This document shows positions 27,965 to 37,832 of a DNA stretch of 64,000 bases, piece by piece. The DNA comes from Mesorhizobium sp. L-8-3 (GTDB taxonomy: Bacteria; Pseudomonadota; Alphaproteobacteria; Rhizobiales; Rhizobiaceae): assembly GCF_016756615.1 (NCBI RefSeq), contig NZ_AP023262.1, positions 558,001 through 622,000 on the forward strand, written 5' to 3'. A program made the position numbers and the translations under genes. The notes beneath the pieces are model-generated. The model saw only the letters and a list, made by a program, of their open reading frames with translations, ran no database searches and was not told the DNA's origin. How positions within the stretch are numbered: the first letter of the stretch is position 1; each line of letters starts with the position of its first letter.

Positions 27965-30051
27965 CAACCCACGTCATCGGCAAGCCTGTCACACGCGTGG
28001 ACGGGCGGGACAAGGTTACGGGCCGCGCGCGCTACGCCGCCGAATTCAACCAGCCCGACCAGGCCTACGCCGTAATCGTCAACGCCACCGTCGGCCTCGG
28101 CCGCATCACCGCGATCGACCACGCAGCAGTCGCGAAGATGCCTGGCGTCGTCTCGGTCCTCAGCCATCTCAACGCACCGAAGCTGGCCTATCGGCCGCAC
28201 AAGGGATCGATCGATCCCAAGTCCGGCGAACGTCTTCACGTCCTGCAGGATGACGCAGTCCGTTTCCGCGGCCAACCGGTCGCGCTCGTCGTGGCGGACA
28301 CCCTCGACAATGCCGAGCGCGCGGCGGCCGCGCTCCGCATCACCTACGAGGCGCGACGCCCGGTCATCGACATCGCCGACCCGGAAGCGCGGGCTATCGT
28401 TCCGGAGATCAGCTCGGACCGCAGCCGCGGCGATGCCGAAACCGCCTACGCAAACGCGCCCGTGAAGCTCACGGCCGCCTACGACATCGCGCGAGAGAAC
28501 CACAATCCGATGGAACCTCACGCGACCGTCGCGGCCTGGCAGGGCGACAGGCTGACCCTGTGGAGCAAGAGCCAATACGTCGTCAACGAGCAGGCCGAGA
28601 TCGCCGCAATTTTCGGGATCCCGGTGGAGAATGTGCAGGTGATCTGCCCGTTCGTCGGCGGCGCGTTCGGCACCAGCCTGCGCACGTGGTCGCACGTCAC
28701 CCTGGCTGCGATGGCCGCGCGCGTGACGCGGCGTCCTGTCAAGCTCGTCCTCACCCGCAGACAGATGTTCTTCGCAACCGGCCACCGTCCGCGCACCCTG
28801 CAGCATGTGTCGATCGGGGCAACGGAGGACGGCAAGCTCACCAGCCTGATCCACGACGGAACCGGGGAGACCAGCCGGTACGAGCAATTCGTCGAGGCGT
28901 TGGTCAACAGTTCGAGCTACATGATCTCGTGTCCGAACGTGACGACGCGCTATCGGCTGGCCCCGCTGGACACGGGCACCCCGGTCTACATGCGCGGCCC
29001 GGGCGAGGCGAGCGGCGTCTTCGCCCTCGAATCGGCGCTCGACGAGCTCTCCTATAAGCTCGATATCGACCCGATAGAGTTGCGCCGCCGGAACGAGCCC
29101 GAAATCGACGAGGACGAGAACAGACCGTTCTCCAGCCGATCGCTTCTGAAATGCTACGACGTTGGAGCCGAGCGGTTCGGCTGGTCACAGCGCACGCCGA
29201 AGCCGCGTTCGATGCGCGATGGCCGCCTGCTGATCGGGATAGGGGCGGCCTCGGCCACCTACCCGGCCTATCAGGCGCCGTCGAGCGCGCGTGTCCGCCT
29301 GCTGGCAGACGGCAGCGCCGAGGTGGAGGTCGCCGCCAGCGACATGGGGCCGGGAACCTACACCTCGATGACGCAAGTGGCGGCGGAAACGCTGGGACTG
29401 CCCCTCGACAAGGTGCGGTTCAGCCTCGGCCGCTCGGACTTTCCGCCGGCTCCCTCGCATGGAGGTTCATGGACCATGGCGTCGGTCGGCTCCGCGATCC
29501 AGGCAGCCTGCATTTCGGTGCTCAGGGAAGCCGAGAAGCGACCCGCAGACGAGCGACCGCTGGAAGCGACCGCCTCGACCCAGCGCGACGCCGAAATCGC
29601 CGGCCGTTTCTCCATGCACGCCTTCGGGGCCGTCTTCGCCGAGGTCGCGATCGACCCTGACGTCGGGACGATCCGGGTGCGCCGTGCGCTCGGCGTCTAT
29701 GGCGCCGGCCGCATCGTCAACCCGTTGCTGGCCAGGAGCCAGTGCACCGGGGGCATGATCGGCGGCATCGGCATGGCCCTCATGGAAAGGACGGTGCTCG
29801 ATCGTCGGGACGGCCGGCCGGTCAATGCCCACATGGCCGACTACCTCATGCCGGTGAACCTCGACATAGCTGAGATCGAGGTTCGGTTCGTCGACGAGGT
29901 CGATCCGCACGTCAATCCGCTCGGGGTCAAGGGACTCGGCGAGATCGCTCTCGTCGGCATGGCGCCGGCGATCGCGAACGCGGTCTTCCACGCCACCGGC
30001 AAGCGCATCCGGAGACTGCCGATCCTGCTCGAGGACATGCTTGACGCGTAG
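27961..30051 (+). CDS. paoC: Aldehyde oxidoreductase molybdenum subunit (PaoC/YagR-like)
   Basis: 696 residues starting directly with the hammerhead domain (IGKPVTRVDGRDKVTGRARY), as in PaoC and unlike the fused protein at 304. Moco-binding motifs are PFVGGAFGTS and MRGPGEASGVFALESALDE. The catalytic Glu is in GVKGLGE at residue 661. It catalyses hydroxylation of aldehydes to acids. The product should be periplasmic, carried by the Tat signal of PaoA. A separate maturation chaperone (PaoD) is not found next to it. Confidence 0.92.
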   Translation: MTTHVIGKPVTRVDGRDKVTGRARYAAEFNQPDQAYAVIVNATVGLGRITAIDHAAVAKMPGVVSVLSHLNAPKLAYRPHKGSIDPKSGERLHVLQDDAVRFRGQPVALVVADTLDNAERAAAALRITYEARRPVIDIADPEARAIVPEISSDRSRGDAETAYANAPVKLTAAYDIARENHNPMEPHATVAAWQGDRLTLWSKSQYVVNEQAEIAAIFGIPVENVQVICPFVGGAFGTSLRTWSHVTLAAMAARVTRRPVKLVLTRRQMFFATGHRPRTLQHVSIGATEDGKLTSLIHDGTGETSRYEQFVEALVNSSSYMISCPNVTTRYRLAPLDTGTPVYMRGPGEASGVFALESALDELSYKLDIDPIELRRRNEPEIDEDENRPFSSRSLLKCYDVGAERFGWSQRTPKPRSMRDGRLLIGIGAASATYPAYQAPSSARVRLLADGSAEVEVAASDMGPGTYTSMTQVAAETLGLPLDKVRFSLGRSDFPPAPSHGGSWTMASVGSAIQAACISVLREAEKRPADERPLEATASTQRDAEIAGRFSMHAFGAVFAEVAIDPDVGTIRVRRALGVYGAGRIVNPLLARSQCTGGMIGGIGMALMERTVLDRRDGRPVNAHMADYLMPVNLDIAEIEVRFVDEVDPHVNPLGVKGLGEIALVGMAPAIANAVFHATGKRIRRLPILLEDMLDA

Positions 30052-30162
30052 CCGCTTCCGGATCGGGCGGCCGCAGCATCTCGCCGACGCGACGAGGACG
30101 GCATCGGCGCGCCCGACCTTCCCGCCGCGTGGCCAATCGACAACGCTATATGTCTTCCCCGG

Positions 30163-30336
30163 ATAGACCTGCGCAGGGGATTCGACGATTTCTTCGCCAC
30201 GCCGGAAGGCAAGATGGACCCGACGGAGATGATCGACCGCATGATCGAAATCGTGCCGGCCGACAGCGGCAGGTACCGCAACGTGGTGCCGAAGGAGATC
30301 GAGGATATGTCGAAGGCGCACCAGTTCGCCGCTTGA
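30163..30336 (+). pseudogene. C-terminal fragment of an unidentified protein (possibly oxidoreductase)
   Basis: An open frame ending in TGA (30334-30336) encodes RGFDDFFATPEGKMDPTEMI, DRMIEIVPADSGRYRNVVP and KEIEDMSKAHQFAA. It is coding-like in composition and amphipathic, with no start codon and an abrupt upstream boundary 110 bp after paoC. It looks like the last 55-60 residues of an NAD(P)-dependent short-chain dehydrogenase, but I hold that only loosely. Confidence 0.4.
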
Positions 30337-30763
30337 GAAAACCAGATCTTAGCCCTTCGACGGCGCGCTGTGCTACTGGTCCGCGCCCGTCCGCTCAATG
30401 CGCGGTGGCCGGGTGCCGCGGCGCCTTTTGCAAGGCGGGAGCAATCGTCGAGGCCGCCGCAACGTCAGGCACCATCTCGAAGTCGGCGCTGATCGACATC
30501 GCCGTGGACTTGCTCACCTCAGCACGAATGAGCTGGCGCGTCGAATGGCATACGGCCTCCTCGACAATCAAGGTAGCCATTCAGCGTGCCAGCGGATGCC
30601 GGGCTCTTACTGGCCCCTCAATCAAAGATGGCCCTGACGTTCAGCGCGCCGACGTGAAGAGTTTCGGACGCCCGCCCGGTGCCGTCGCCATCAATGCACT
30701 GCCCGGCACCCGAAGCCCTTGATGGCACGAGACCATCTGGTTCGATGCTCCCACATCCGGTTC
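30337..30763. other. Gene-free stretch
   Basis: About 430 bp between the protein fragment above and the end of the long minus-strand gene. Only short overlapping frames without ribosome-binding sites are present. Nothing recognised. Confidence 0.4.
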
Positions 30764-33700
30764 TCAGAACTTGACCTGGGGCATTGCATTTGCCGGCACA
30801 GCGGGCTGCGCCGATGCGGCCCTCCGGCTTTCGAAAAAGAGCCTGGCGTAGCCGCGCTGGTCGTTGAGCCAGGTCATGATCTCGTCGGCCATGCTTTCCG
30901 ATCTGGCTCGGTCCGCTTCCATCTGTTCGGCAACCTTGGCGACCTGTTCGGCCCACTGCTTGATCTGTGGGACCTGCGGATCGGCGCCGGTCGTGAACTG
31001 GCCCATGCCTTCCGATCCGGGCAACACCGGGTAGGTCGCATACCAGACCCCGAGGATCGGAGGGCAGAAGTCTGAAAGAGGCTTGTCCTCTCCATCAACC
31101 GCCGACGCGAAGTGGTATGCACTGCCTAGAACCGGGTAGTGCCTCAGAAACGACGGCGGCTGGGCGGGCGCTCCGGCCTCGTCGCGCCACCAACGACCGC
31201 TTTCCGCGTGCTGGCTGAGCTGCCCGCAATCCTGTCGTTCGTGCTTGACGTCCCGCCAGAGAAAAACGACGCCCTTGTCGCTTGTTCCAGTCGGGTAGAC
31301 CTCCTCGATCGCGTTTGGGGCTCCATAGCGCTCCGTGAGCGTCGCTTTGAGGGCTGTCGGGTCTACCGAGCCCTTGGGAAGGCGGAGCCTTCTCCACACT
31401 CCCAGGACCACGCCAGGCGCCGCCGGCGGCTCATCGAAAATGGCGATCGCTTCGTTCTCGGACCGGGAGACGAAGAGGTGTCCGGAACTGTAGGGCTCGA
31501 GGTTTCCACTCGCCAGGCCGATCTGCCCCGCCCGGTCCGCCTTGAATACTCGCCCGACTTCCATATGCTCTCGAATGAGCCGCTCGGCGTCCTCGAAGGA
31601 CATGCCAAGCCTTATGCCCAGGACATCGAGGTTCCGAACATTCGAGCCCGATGTTTCGAGCAGCGCCTCAGGCAAGGGGCCCGGCGCGGCAAGCGGTGGC
31701 TCGGCGACCGTCGCGCCCGTCTCGCTGTTAACCACCCGGGCGGCAATCGCTTTCGCCTCGACCATCAACCAGCGGCCGGAAAGCGGAGTTTCGTCGGGTT
31801 CCATGACGATACCCAGCCCATGCTCGTCATCGAAGGGACTGGCGCGGCGGTTGGCTCCCCGCCAGATGGTGTGCGGCCGGGCCGTAAGCGGAATCACGCC
31901 GGTCGGAGCGACGTCGATTTCGAGGACGAGTTCGCCCTCGAGCTTCCGGGTCGCCTCGTCGAGCGCTGGAAGCCGGTCGAGCCTCACCAGATCATTGGGA
32001 GGAGGGAGACCGAGTTCCTGCCGCACATTGGAGGCATAAACCGCATGTTCGGGGCAGTACCGCTCCCCACCGCAATCGTAGCGAAGGCCGCGGCCCTCAG
32101 AGACGCCCTCGTCAAAAAGGACAGGCTCGGGAGCCGACCAGGCCGCATCGAGGTAAGCACACAGCTTCGCGGCCATCGCGTCCTTCTCTGTGAGCGAGCC
32201 TTGCGTTGCCATCTGCGCATCGGACCTGGCGTCTGCACTCTGGCACTCTATCGCGTGCGGGCCTCCGTGCGGGTGTTCGAAGGGCGCGACGCCGTTCCGC
32301 AATTCCAGAGTGAGCGTCAGTCTTTCAGGCAACGAACCGGCGCGCTTTTGCGACCATTCCCGGAAGCTGGCCAGGCGCTTCGTCCGCTCGGCCCCATCGA
32401 GCGGCTTCGACGGATCGCGGAAGAACCAGGCGCCGACCGGCACTTCGCCAAGCTTCGCCATGGTGGCTTCGTAGTCGTGGCGGGCGATCATCATCAGCTC
32501 GATCATGCGGTCGTCGACTGTGTCCGGCAGATAGCGAAGTTGAAGCAGATCCATCGCCTCCGCGTTGAAGGGAAAAGCCGCTGCCGAACGGGACACGGAC
32601 GCTCCGGAAGGCGCGCTGCCCGGCGCTGCCGCTACGATATCGGAAACCTCTGTGTCGGGATGCCTGCTATCAAACGTCGCGGAAGCGATCTCGGCTCCGC
32701 CCAGTGCACGCGCCGTAACGCGCGCCTTGACCGGCTCGACATAGAGCGCCGCCAACGGAGACTGGTTTTCATCCGTGTCGATGCGGATGTCGCGCACCCT
32801 GAGATCGACATGGACATCGAGATAGTCCCCGCCGGTCTTGGCATCCGGGTCGATCTTGACGGTGAACTGATCCCGGGCCGCCGGAAGTGCAAAGACGACC
32901 TCCGCCGCACCCAGGCCTGCGAGGCCTGCCGAAAAATCGTGCTGGCCCGGCACGAACAATTGCTCCGGAGGAAGGTTCAACCGCGGCATGACGGCGGCAA
33001 ATGCCGAGTTGTCGGATGGCTCCGGGAAAATCCGCGCACCCTCCGCAGGACTCTTGCGCTCGAGCAACCAGTCGAGCGTCGCCGTCTGAGTGTTGACGGT
33101 CAGCGTCTCCGGCAGCGCATTCGCCCGCGCCCGATTCCATTCGACGAAGTTGGCGAGCAGCTCCGGTTCCGGCTGGGCACCGGAAGCCAGATCGTCTGCG
33201 ATCTGCTCGCGGAAAAACGGCGTCCAGGGGTCCGGGTGGCCCGATGACTCGCGATAGGCGCGCTGGCGCGCCCAAGCGGCGAAGTCGATATCGTCAATGT
33301 CCACCGCGCTGCCGGAAAGCAGCAGTAGACTGACCGTGTCCCAGTCGACCGGCACCGGTCCGGTCGGCGCCGTGCCGACCGTGTCCACAGACGGGATTGC
33401 GATCAGCGGAAGCCTCCCGATGGGCTGCGAAAGGTCGTTGTGCCGAAACAGCAGTGTTCCTTCGACCTCAATGCCGTATTCGAGCCGCCGGATATTGCTG
33501 TCCGATTTCTTTTCCCTCAATGCCACGATCCGTGCTTCGATGCCGAGCATGGGGTATTCGTTTCCCTGAGGGCCCATGATGCTGCGCTTGTATCCCCGTG
33601 CCTGGTCCAGAGGTACCGAAACGTGTTCCGGCAAATAGGCGGTGACCACCGGTGCCGCGACCGACATATCGCCGAGATCGAACCCCCTTATATCGACGGA

Positions 33701-34892
33701 GTCGCAGTCTCCGCCGGGATGCTCGAGCGGGAAGTGCTGATGCTCGAAATCGTACTCGCCGAGCGATACTGTGCAAAGGATCAGGACCGGGAGGGAAATG
33801 CGGCTCAAGTGCCACGATCGGCGGAACCTCCGCCCGTATTGACTGCAGCAGAGCCCGCCTCTCGAACTCGTCCAATCCTTGCCAATATCTGTATCGAACT
33901 CCCATGACCTTGTCGGCGGCAAGGCCCGCGGACGCGACGATCCGGCGCTGTGTCCCGGCATCCAGATGGAGAAGCGAGGCGAATGCGAAATTCTCATCCT
34001 CGAACATGTCGGGGAACTGGCTGAGCGCCAGACGCGCGGTCATCCGGCCGAACTCCGTAACCGCCCCGTCGGAGAGAATGTTCTGCGGTCCGCGTCCGCG
34101 GACGAGCAGGCGCCCGTTCAGGGTCGGGATGCCGGATTGGGAGATCTGCGCTAAGGCCGGGCTCGTCCTGACGCCATCCGCGGCGGCTTGCTTGATGCCG
34201 GAGACAGCAGCGGCGAACCGCACGCGCTGCGGTACCGAGTCCTTCAGTATGCAGACACGTGCTTGCGCGTTGTAGGTGAATGCCTGGCAGCGGTCGTCAT
34301 CGGCGCAAAGTTGCTGGCATCGAGCAGCCGGGATGTCCCTGAGGGCCGGCTCGGACATTCCTGACCGGTAGTCGCCGTAGGGGAGGTCATAACCGGGAAG
34401 GATGGCAAAAGAACCGGCTCCGGCCGATTGCAGGCTCCCAAGGGAGCTGGAAGCAGCCGATGCTGCGGAATCCGCCGACGATGCAGGAAGGCGTGCAGTA
34501 CCGGTCGGCTGAAGCGCACGAAGCGCCGTCAGGAGAGCGCGGTCTGCTCTACCGGTGATCGCCATGCCCGCATCTCGCTGGAAATCGGCGATCGCGCGGC
34601 GCGTTTTCGAGCCCATCCTGCCGTCTATGGCACCGGGGGAATAGCCCAGCCGGGTCAGAAGCGCCTGCACCTCGGCCACCTGGCTGCTACTGCCTTGCGC
34701 CGGACGCACAGGCCTTGCATGGGCACCCGGCGTTCTGCCGACCGGCGGCTCCGAGGGCCTTGCCGCTTCATTCAGAATGGTCTCGAGCCCCTGGCGAAGC
34801 AAACTCTCCGGGTTGAACTGCGCCAAGCCCGAGAACGCACTCCAGATGCTGATCGACAGGACGGTCAATATCACGAACAGCAGTCTGCGCAT
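30764..34892 (-). pseudogene. Very long exported peptidoglycan-binding/PAN-domain protein, split by a frameshift near 33797
   Basis: The upstream half (start ATG 34892) has a signal peptide (RRLLFVILTVLSISIWSAFS), a PG-binding-1 domain (residues about 72-110; LLTRLGYSPGAIDGRMGSKT) and a PAN/Apple-like cysteine region (PAARCQQLCADDDRCQAF). It reads in frame to PPIVALEPH around 33800. The meaningful sequence then continues in another frame as SLPVLILCTVSLGEYDFEHQ through to 30764. Skipping one base in the AAA run at 33796-33798 joins them into about 1,375 residues. The second part contains two related modules ending ALPETLTV and SLPERLTL, then a C-terminal region (LGIRLGMSFEDAERLIREHM). Probably an envelope protein. 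Real inactivation and sequencing error cannot be told apart here. Confidence 0.7.
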
Positions 34893-34984
34893 ATCGCAGA
34901 ATACCGAGCGCCTTCCGCGACGTAAATTACCTGATTGATCTAGCCAGGCCAGTTATACTTAACGGCAGCATGCCTAATCTAATG

Positions 34985-35030
34985 CATGTCTTCCGAACGT
35001 GGGTACCGGTTTCGGGAGACGTGCTTTAGC
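34985..35030. repeat. Rhizobial short repeat (remnant)
   Basis: GAACGTGGGTACCGGTTTCG and its surroundings resemble the short rhizobial element built on ACCGGT...CGGG that also appears at 43361-43405. It ends next to the stop of the MetE-like gene. Confidence 0.4.
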
Positions 35031-36072
35031 TCGAACCCCCCTGCTCGGCGCGAACGATCGCGGCACCCTCGGCCATCGCCTTCATCTTGCCGAAGGCGAC
35101 GGCGCGCGGCAGGTATTTCAGGCCGCAGTCGGGCGCGATCATCAGTTTCTCGGGTGCAACATGGGGCAGCGCCCGGCGGATACGGCCGGCGACGATCTCG
35201 GGCGTCTCGACTTCGTGCGTCGACAGGTCGAGCACGCCGAGGATGATCGTCTTTCCGGCGAGCTTCGCCAGCACAGAGCAGTCCAGATTGGACTGGGCGG
35301 TTTCGATCGAGACCGCCTTGACCGCCGTGTCGGCCAGTTCCGGCAGGAAGCTGTAGCCGCTCGGCCGCTCGTGGATGATCGCGGCATAGCCGAAGCAGAT
35401 GTGCAGCGCCGTCTCGCCCTCTATGCCGTCCAGCGCGCGTGCCAGTGCCTTCAGGCCGTATTGCCGGGCTTTCTCGGGCCGGGCCTGCATATAGGGCTCG
35501 TCGATCTGGACGATGTCGGCGCCGGCCGCGAAAAGATCCCTGATCTCCTCGTTTACCGCGGCGGCGTAGTCGACGGCCAATTCCTCGTCGCTCTCGTAGA
35601 AATCGTTCTGCGCCTGCTGCGACATGGTGAAAGGGCCGGGAACGGTGATCTTGATCGTGCGGTCGGTATTGGCGCGCAGGAACCGCACGTCGCGCGCTTC
35701 CACTGCGTGCCTGCGCTTCACCTTGCCCACCACGCGCGGCACCGGGTTCGGATGCCCGGAGCGGTCGAGCGCGGTGCCGGGATTGTCGATGTCGACGCCC
35801 TCCAACGCGGTGGCGAAGCGGTTGGAATAGCTCTCGCGCCGCATTTCGCCGTCGGTGATGACATCGAGGCCCGCCCGCTCCTGGTCGCGGATCGCAAGCA
35901 GCGTCGCGTCGTCCTGTGCCTCGTCAAGGAACTCCGGCGCGACGCGCCAGAGTTCCCTTGCCCGCACACGGGGCGGGAAGCGCCCCGCGAGCTTCTTGCG
36001 GTCGATCAGCCATTCAGGCTGGGCGTAGGAGCCGACGAGAGAGGTCGGGAAGAGCGGCAAGCCGGCGAACAT
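35026..36072 (-). CDS. Core MetE-like cobalamin-independent methyltransferase
   Basis: 348 residues from ATG 36072, with AAAGGAGGA 8 bp upstream. It corresponds only to the C-terminal catalytic barrel of MetE. Zinc-ligand motifs are visible: LHICFGY (His, Cys) and IAPDCGLKYLPR (Cys), plus VQIDEPYMQ. Full MetE has an N-terminal half for the folate polyglutamate donor, absent here; such core proteins take methyl groups from other donors in known cases. It is the last gene of the leftward ring-cleavage operon. Context suggests methyl transfer linked to demethylation of a methoxylated or N-methylated substrate; that is inference. Confidence 0.85.
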   Translation of the reverse strand: MFAGLPLFPTSLVGSYAQPEWLIDRKKLAGRFPPRVRARELWRVAPEFLDEAQDDATLLAIRDQERAGLDVITDGEMRRESYSNRFATALEGVDIDNPGTALDRSGHPNPVPRVVGKVKRRHAVEARDVRFLRANTDRTIKITVPGPFTMSQQAQNDFYESDEELAVDYAAAVNEEIRDLFAAGADIVQIDEPYMQARPEKARQYGLKALARALDGIEGETALHICFGYAAIIHERPSGYSFLPELADTAVKAVSIETAQSNLDCSVLAKLAGKTIILGVLDLSTHEVETPEIVAGRIRRALPHVAPEKLMIAPDCGLKYLPRAVAFGKMKAMAEGAAIVRAEQGGSS

Positions 36073-36095
36073 GTTTCGGTATCCTCCTTTGTTGC

Positions 36096-36193
36096 GCAAT
36101 TCCGGACGCAAAACCGCTGCGCACTTTTGCTGGAATTGAGCTTGTCTCACGCAATTCCGGACGCAAAACCGCTGCGCACTTTTGCTGGAATTG
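36096..36193. repeat. Two tandem copies of a 43-bp rhizobial palindromic repeat
   Basis: 36096-36138 and 36151-36193 are identical 43-bp units separated by 12 bp. Each begins GCAATTCC and ends GGAATTG, so each is itself a palindrome at its ends around CGCAAAACCGCTGCGCA. Together they fill almost the whole gap between the amidohydrolase stop (36196) and the MetE-like gene's ribosome-binding site. They may form mRNA hairpins that stabilise or attenuate the transcript. Confidence 0.85.
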
Positions 36194-36195
36194 CT

Positions 36196-37662
36196 TTAGT
36201 TCCTGAACACGTCACGGTCGATGCCGGAGGCCTCGAACAGATGGTCGCGGCTTGCTTCCAGTTCGGCGCGCAGCTTCGGCAGATCGACATCAACCAGACT
36301 GCCGCGCCACTTCCGGATCCTGCCCGCCACCATCACGGTGTCGACATTCGAGCGCTCCATCAGGGTCACCACCGCGCCGGTGGCGTGGTTCAGCGGCGCG
36401 ACATTGATCGCCGAGGCGTCGAGCAGCACGATATCGGCTTCCTTGCCGGGCGTCAGGCTGCCGGTCCTGCGGTCAAGCTTCAGGCCTTTGGCACCTTCCA
36501 GCGTCGCGAAGCGCAGCACGTCGCGCGACGTGACCATCGCGGCGCAGTCGGTCCTGCCGCCGAGCGCCTCCTCGTTGATGAAGGCGCGCTGCAGCGTCAT
36601 GGCCGAGCGCATCTGGGTGAAGGGATCGGCGGTCATGGTGCATTCCACATCCGTCGAGAGAGAAGGCTGCATGCCGAGGTCGAGCGCCTTCTGGATTGGG
36701 GGCATGCCGTGGCGCATCGTCATCTCGATCGGCACCGACAGCGACACGTGCGACCCGGCATCGGCGGCCGTCTTCCATGCCAGGTCCGACATGCCGGTCA
36801 TGTGGATGAAGATGTTGTCGGGACCGAACTGGCCCGACGTGGCCAATTCGTCGAAGGTCGGGCGCATTCCGAAGGTGCCGACCACATGCAGCGCGATCGG
36901 CAGGCCGAGCTCGCGACCGATCGCCCAGGCTTTCTCGTGGCCGGGAATATAGATCTCGCCGCCCATGACCATGCTGAGCAACTGGTCGTCGGATGAGAAA
37001 TACTGCTCTCTCAGACGGCGCGCATCCTCAGGGTATTTCGCGCGGTCGCCCCAGCCTTCGAAGTAGCCGAAGACGGCGCGGCGGCCGGCGTCGCGCAGCG
37101 CCTCTACGGCCGCGTCGGAATGTTCGGGCGAATGGTGGATCTGCGAGACGTCCATGACGGTCGTCACGCCGGCGTCGATCTGCGACAGCGATCCGAACAG
37201 CTCGTTGATGTAGACGTCCTGCGGGCGGTAGACGACGGAGAACTTCTGCAGCATGTGCTCGTAATAATTGTAGAGGCTGTGCGGCTGGCCGTCGTTGATC
37301 AGGATGCAGTCCGCCAGGAAACCGCGCAGCGCGGTCTCGAACTGGTGGTGATGCGTATCGACGAAGCCGGGGATGACGATCATATCAGTCGCATCAACCA
37401 CCACCGCATCGCCTGCTTCCAGGCCGGTGCCGACCGCCTCGATGCGTTTGCCCGAGACCAGGACGTCGCCACCCGCGAAATCGCCCACTTCAGGATCCAT
37501 CGACAGGACATGGCCGCCGCGGATGAGAAGCTTGCGCCCGTCCTGCCCGGACCATGACGGCATGACGCCCGCCGCTGGTTTGCCGCCCTGCGCGGCAGCG
37601 GATGCTTCGCCCGCGGGGCCGAAATGCATGCCGGGGCGCCCTTCAGCACAAAATCTGCACAT
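36196..37662 (-). CDS. Amidohydrolase (TRZ/ATZ, metal-dependent deaminase-like)
   Basis: 488 residues from ATG 37662 with GGGAGGAG 7 bp upstream. A cysteine-bearing N-terminal extension (MCRFCAEG) precedes the standard amidohydrolase barrel. Metal ligands are seen in VIPGFVDTHHHQFETALRG (HxH), LPIALHVVGTFG (His) and SLSTDVECTM (Asp). The closest families deaminate or dechlorinate N-heterocycles such as guanine, cytosine or triazines. It lies 170 bp downstream of ligA and upstream of the MetE-like gene on the same strand, so it probably removes a nitrogen or ring substituent before or after ring cleavage. Substrate unknown. Confidence 0.88.
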   Translation of the reverse strand: MCRFCAEGRPGMHFGPAGEASAAAQGGKPAAGVMPSWSGQDGRKLLIRGGHVLSMDPEVGDFAGGDVLVSGKRIEAVGTGLEAGDAVVVDATDMIVIPGFVDTHHHQFETALRGFLADCILINDGQPHSLYNYYEHMLQKFSVVYRPQDVYINELFGSLSQIDAGVTTVMDVSQIHHSPEHSDAAVEALRDAGRRAVFGYFEGWGDRAKYPEDARRLREQYFSSDDQLLSMVMGGEIYIPGHEKAWAIGRELGLPIALHVVGTFGMRPTFDELATSGQFGPDNIFIHMTGMSDLAWKTAADAGSHVSLSVPIEMTMRHGMPPIQKALDLGMQPSLSTDVECTMTADPFTQMRSAMTLQRAFINEEALGGRTDCAAMVTSRDVLRFATLEGAKGLKLDRRTGSLTPGKEADIVLLDASAINVAPLNHATGAVVTLMERSNVDTVMVAGRIRKWRGSLVDVDLPKLRAELEASRDHLFEASGIDRDVFRN

Positions 37663-37796
37663 GATTTCTCCTCCCAAAGAAAATCGAAGTGTCTGTCGGC
37701 GGCTGCGCCGCCTCATTCCAGTGGCCTCAATCGCCGGCGCGGCCCATCCGGGCCGCTTGGCTTTCGCGCCAACGGCGCGGCGCGCGGTCGCGCGCT

Positions 37797-37820
37797 CCAA
37801 CGGTCGATATCGACCGTTGG
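37797..37820. promoter_or_regulatory. Perfect 24-bp palindrome between ligA and the amidohydrolase gene
   Basis: CCAACGGTCGAT followed immediately by its own reverse complement ATCGACCGTTGG. It lies 12 bp beyond the ligA stop, next to a GC-rich stretch of CGCG units. It could be a terminator or attenuator stem, or an operator for the downstream amidohydrolase gene. No T-run follows on the minus strand. Confidence 0.55.
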
Positions 37821-37832
37821 AAAAATGCCCCG

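Noticed and set aside
31139..33247. A 702-codon plus-strand frame opposite the long PAN/peptidoglycan-binding gene
   Set aside because: Arg-rich antisense translation; the minus strand frame has coherent domains and continues beyond both ends.
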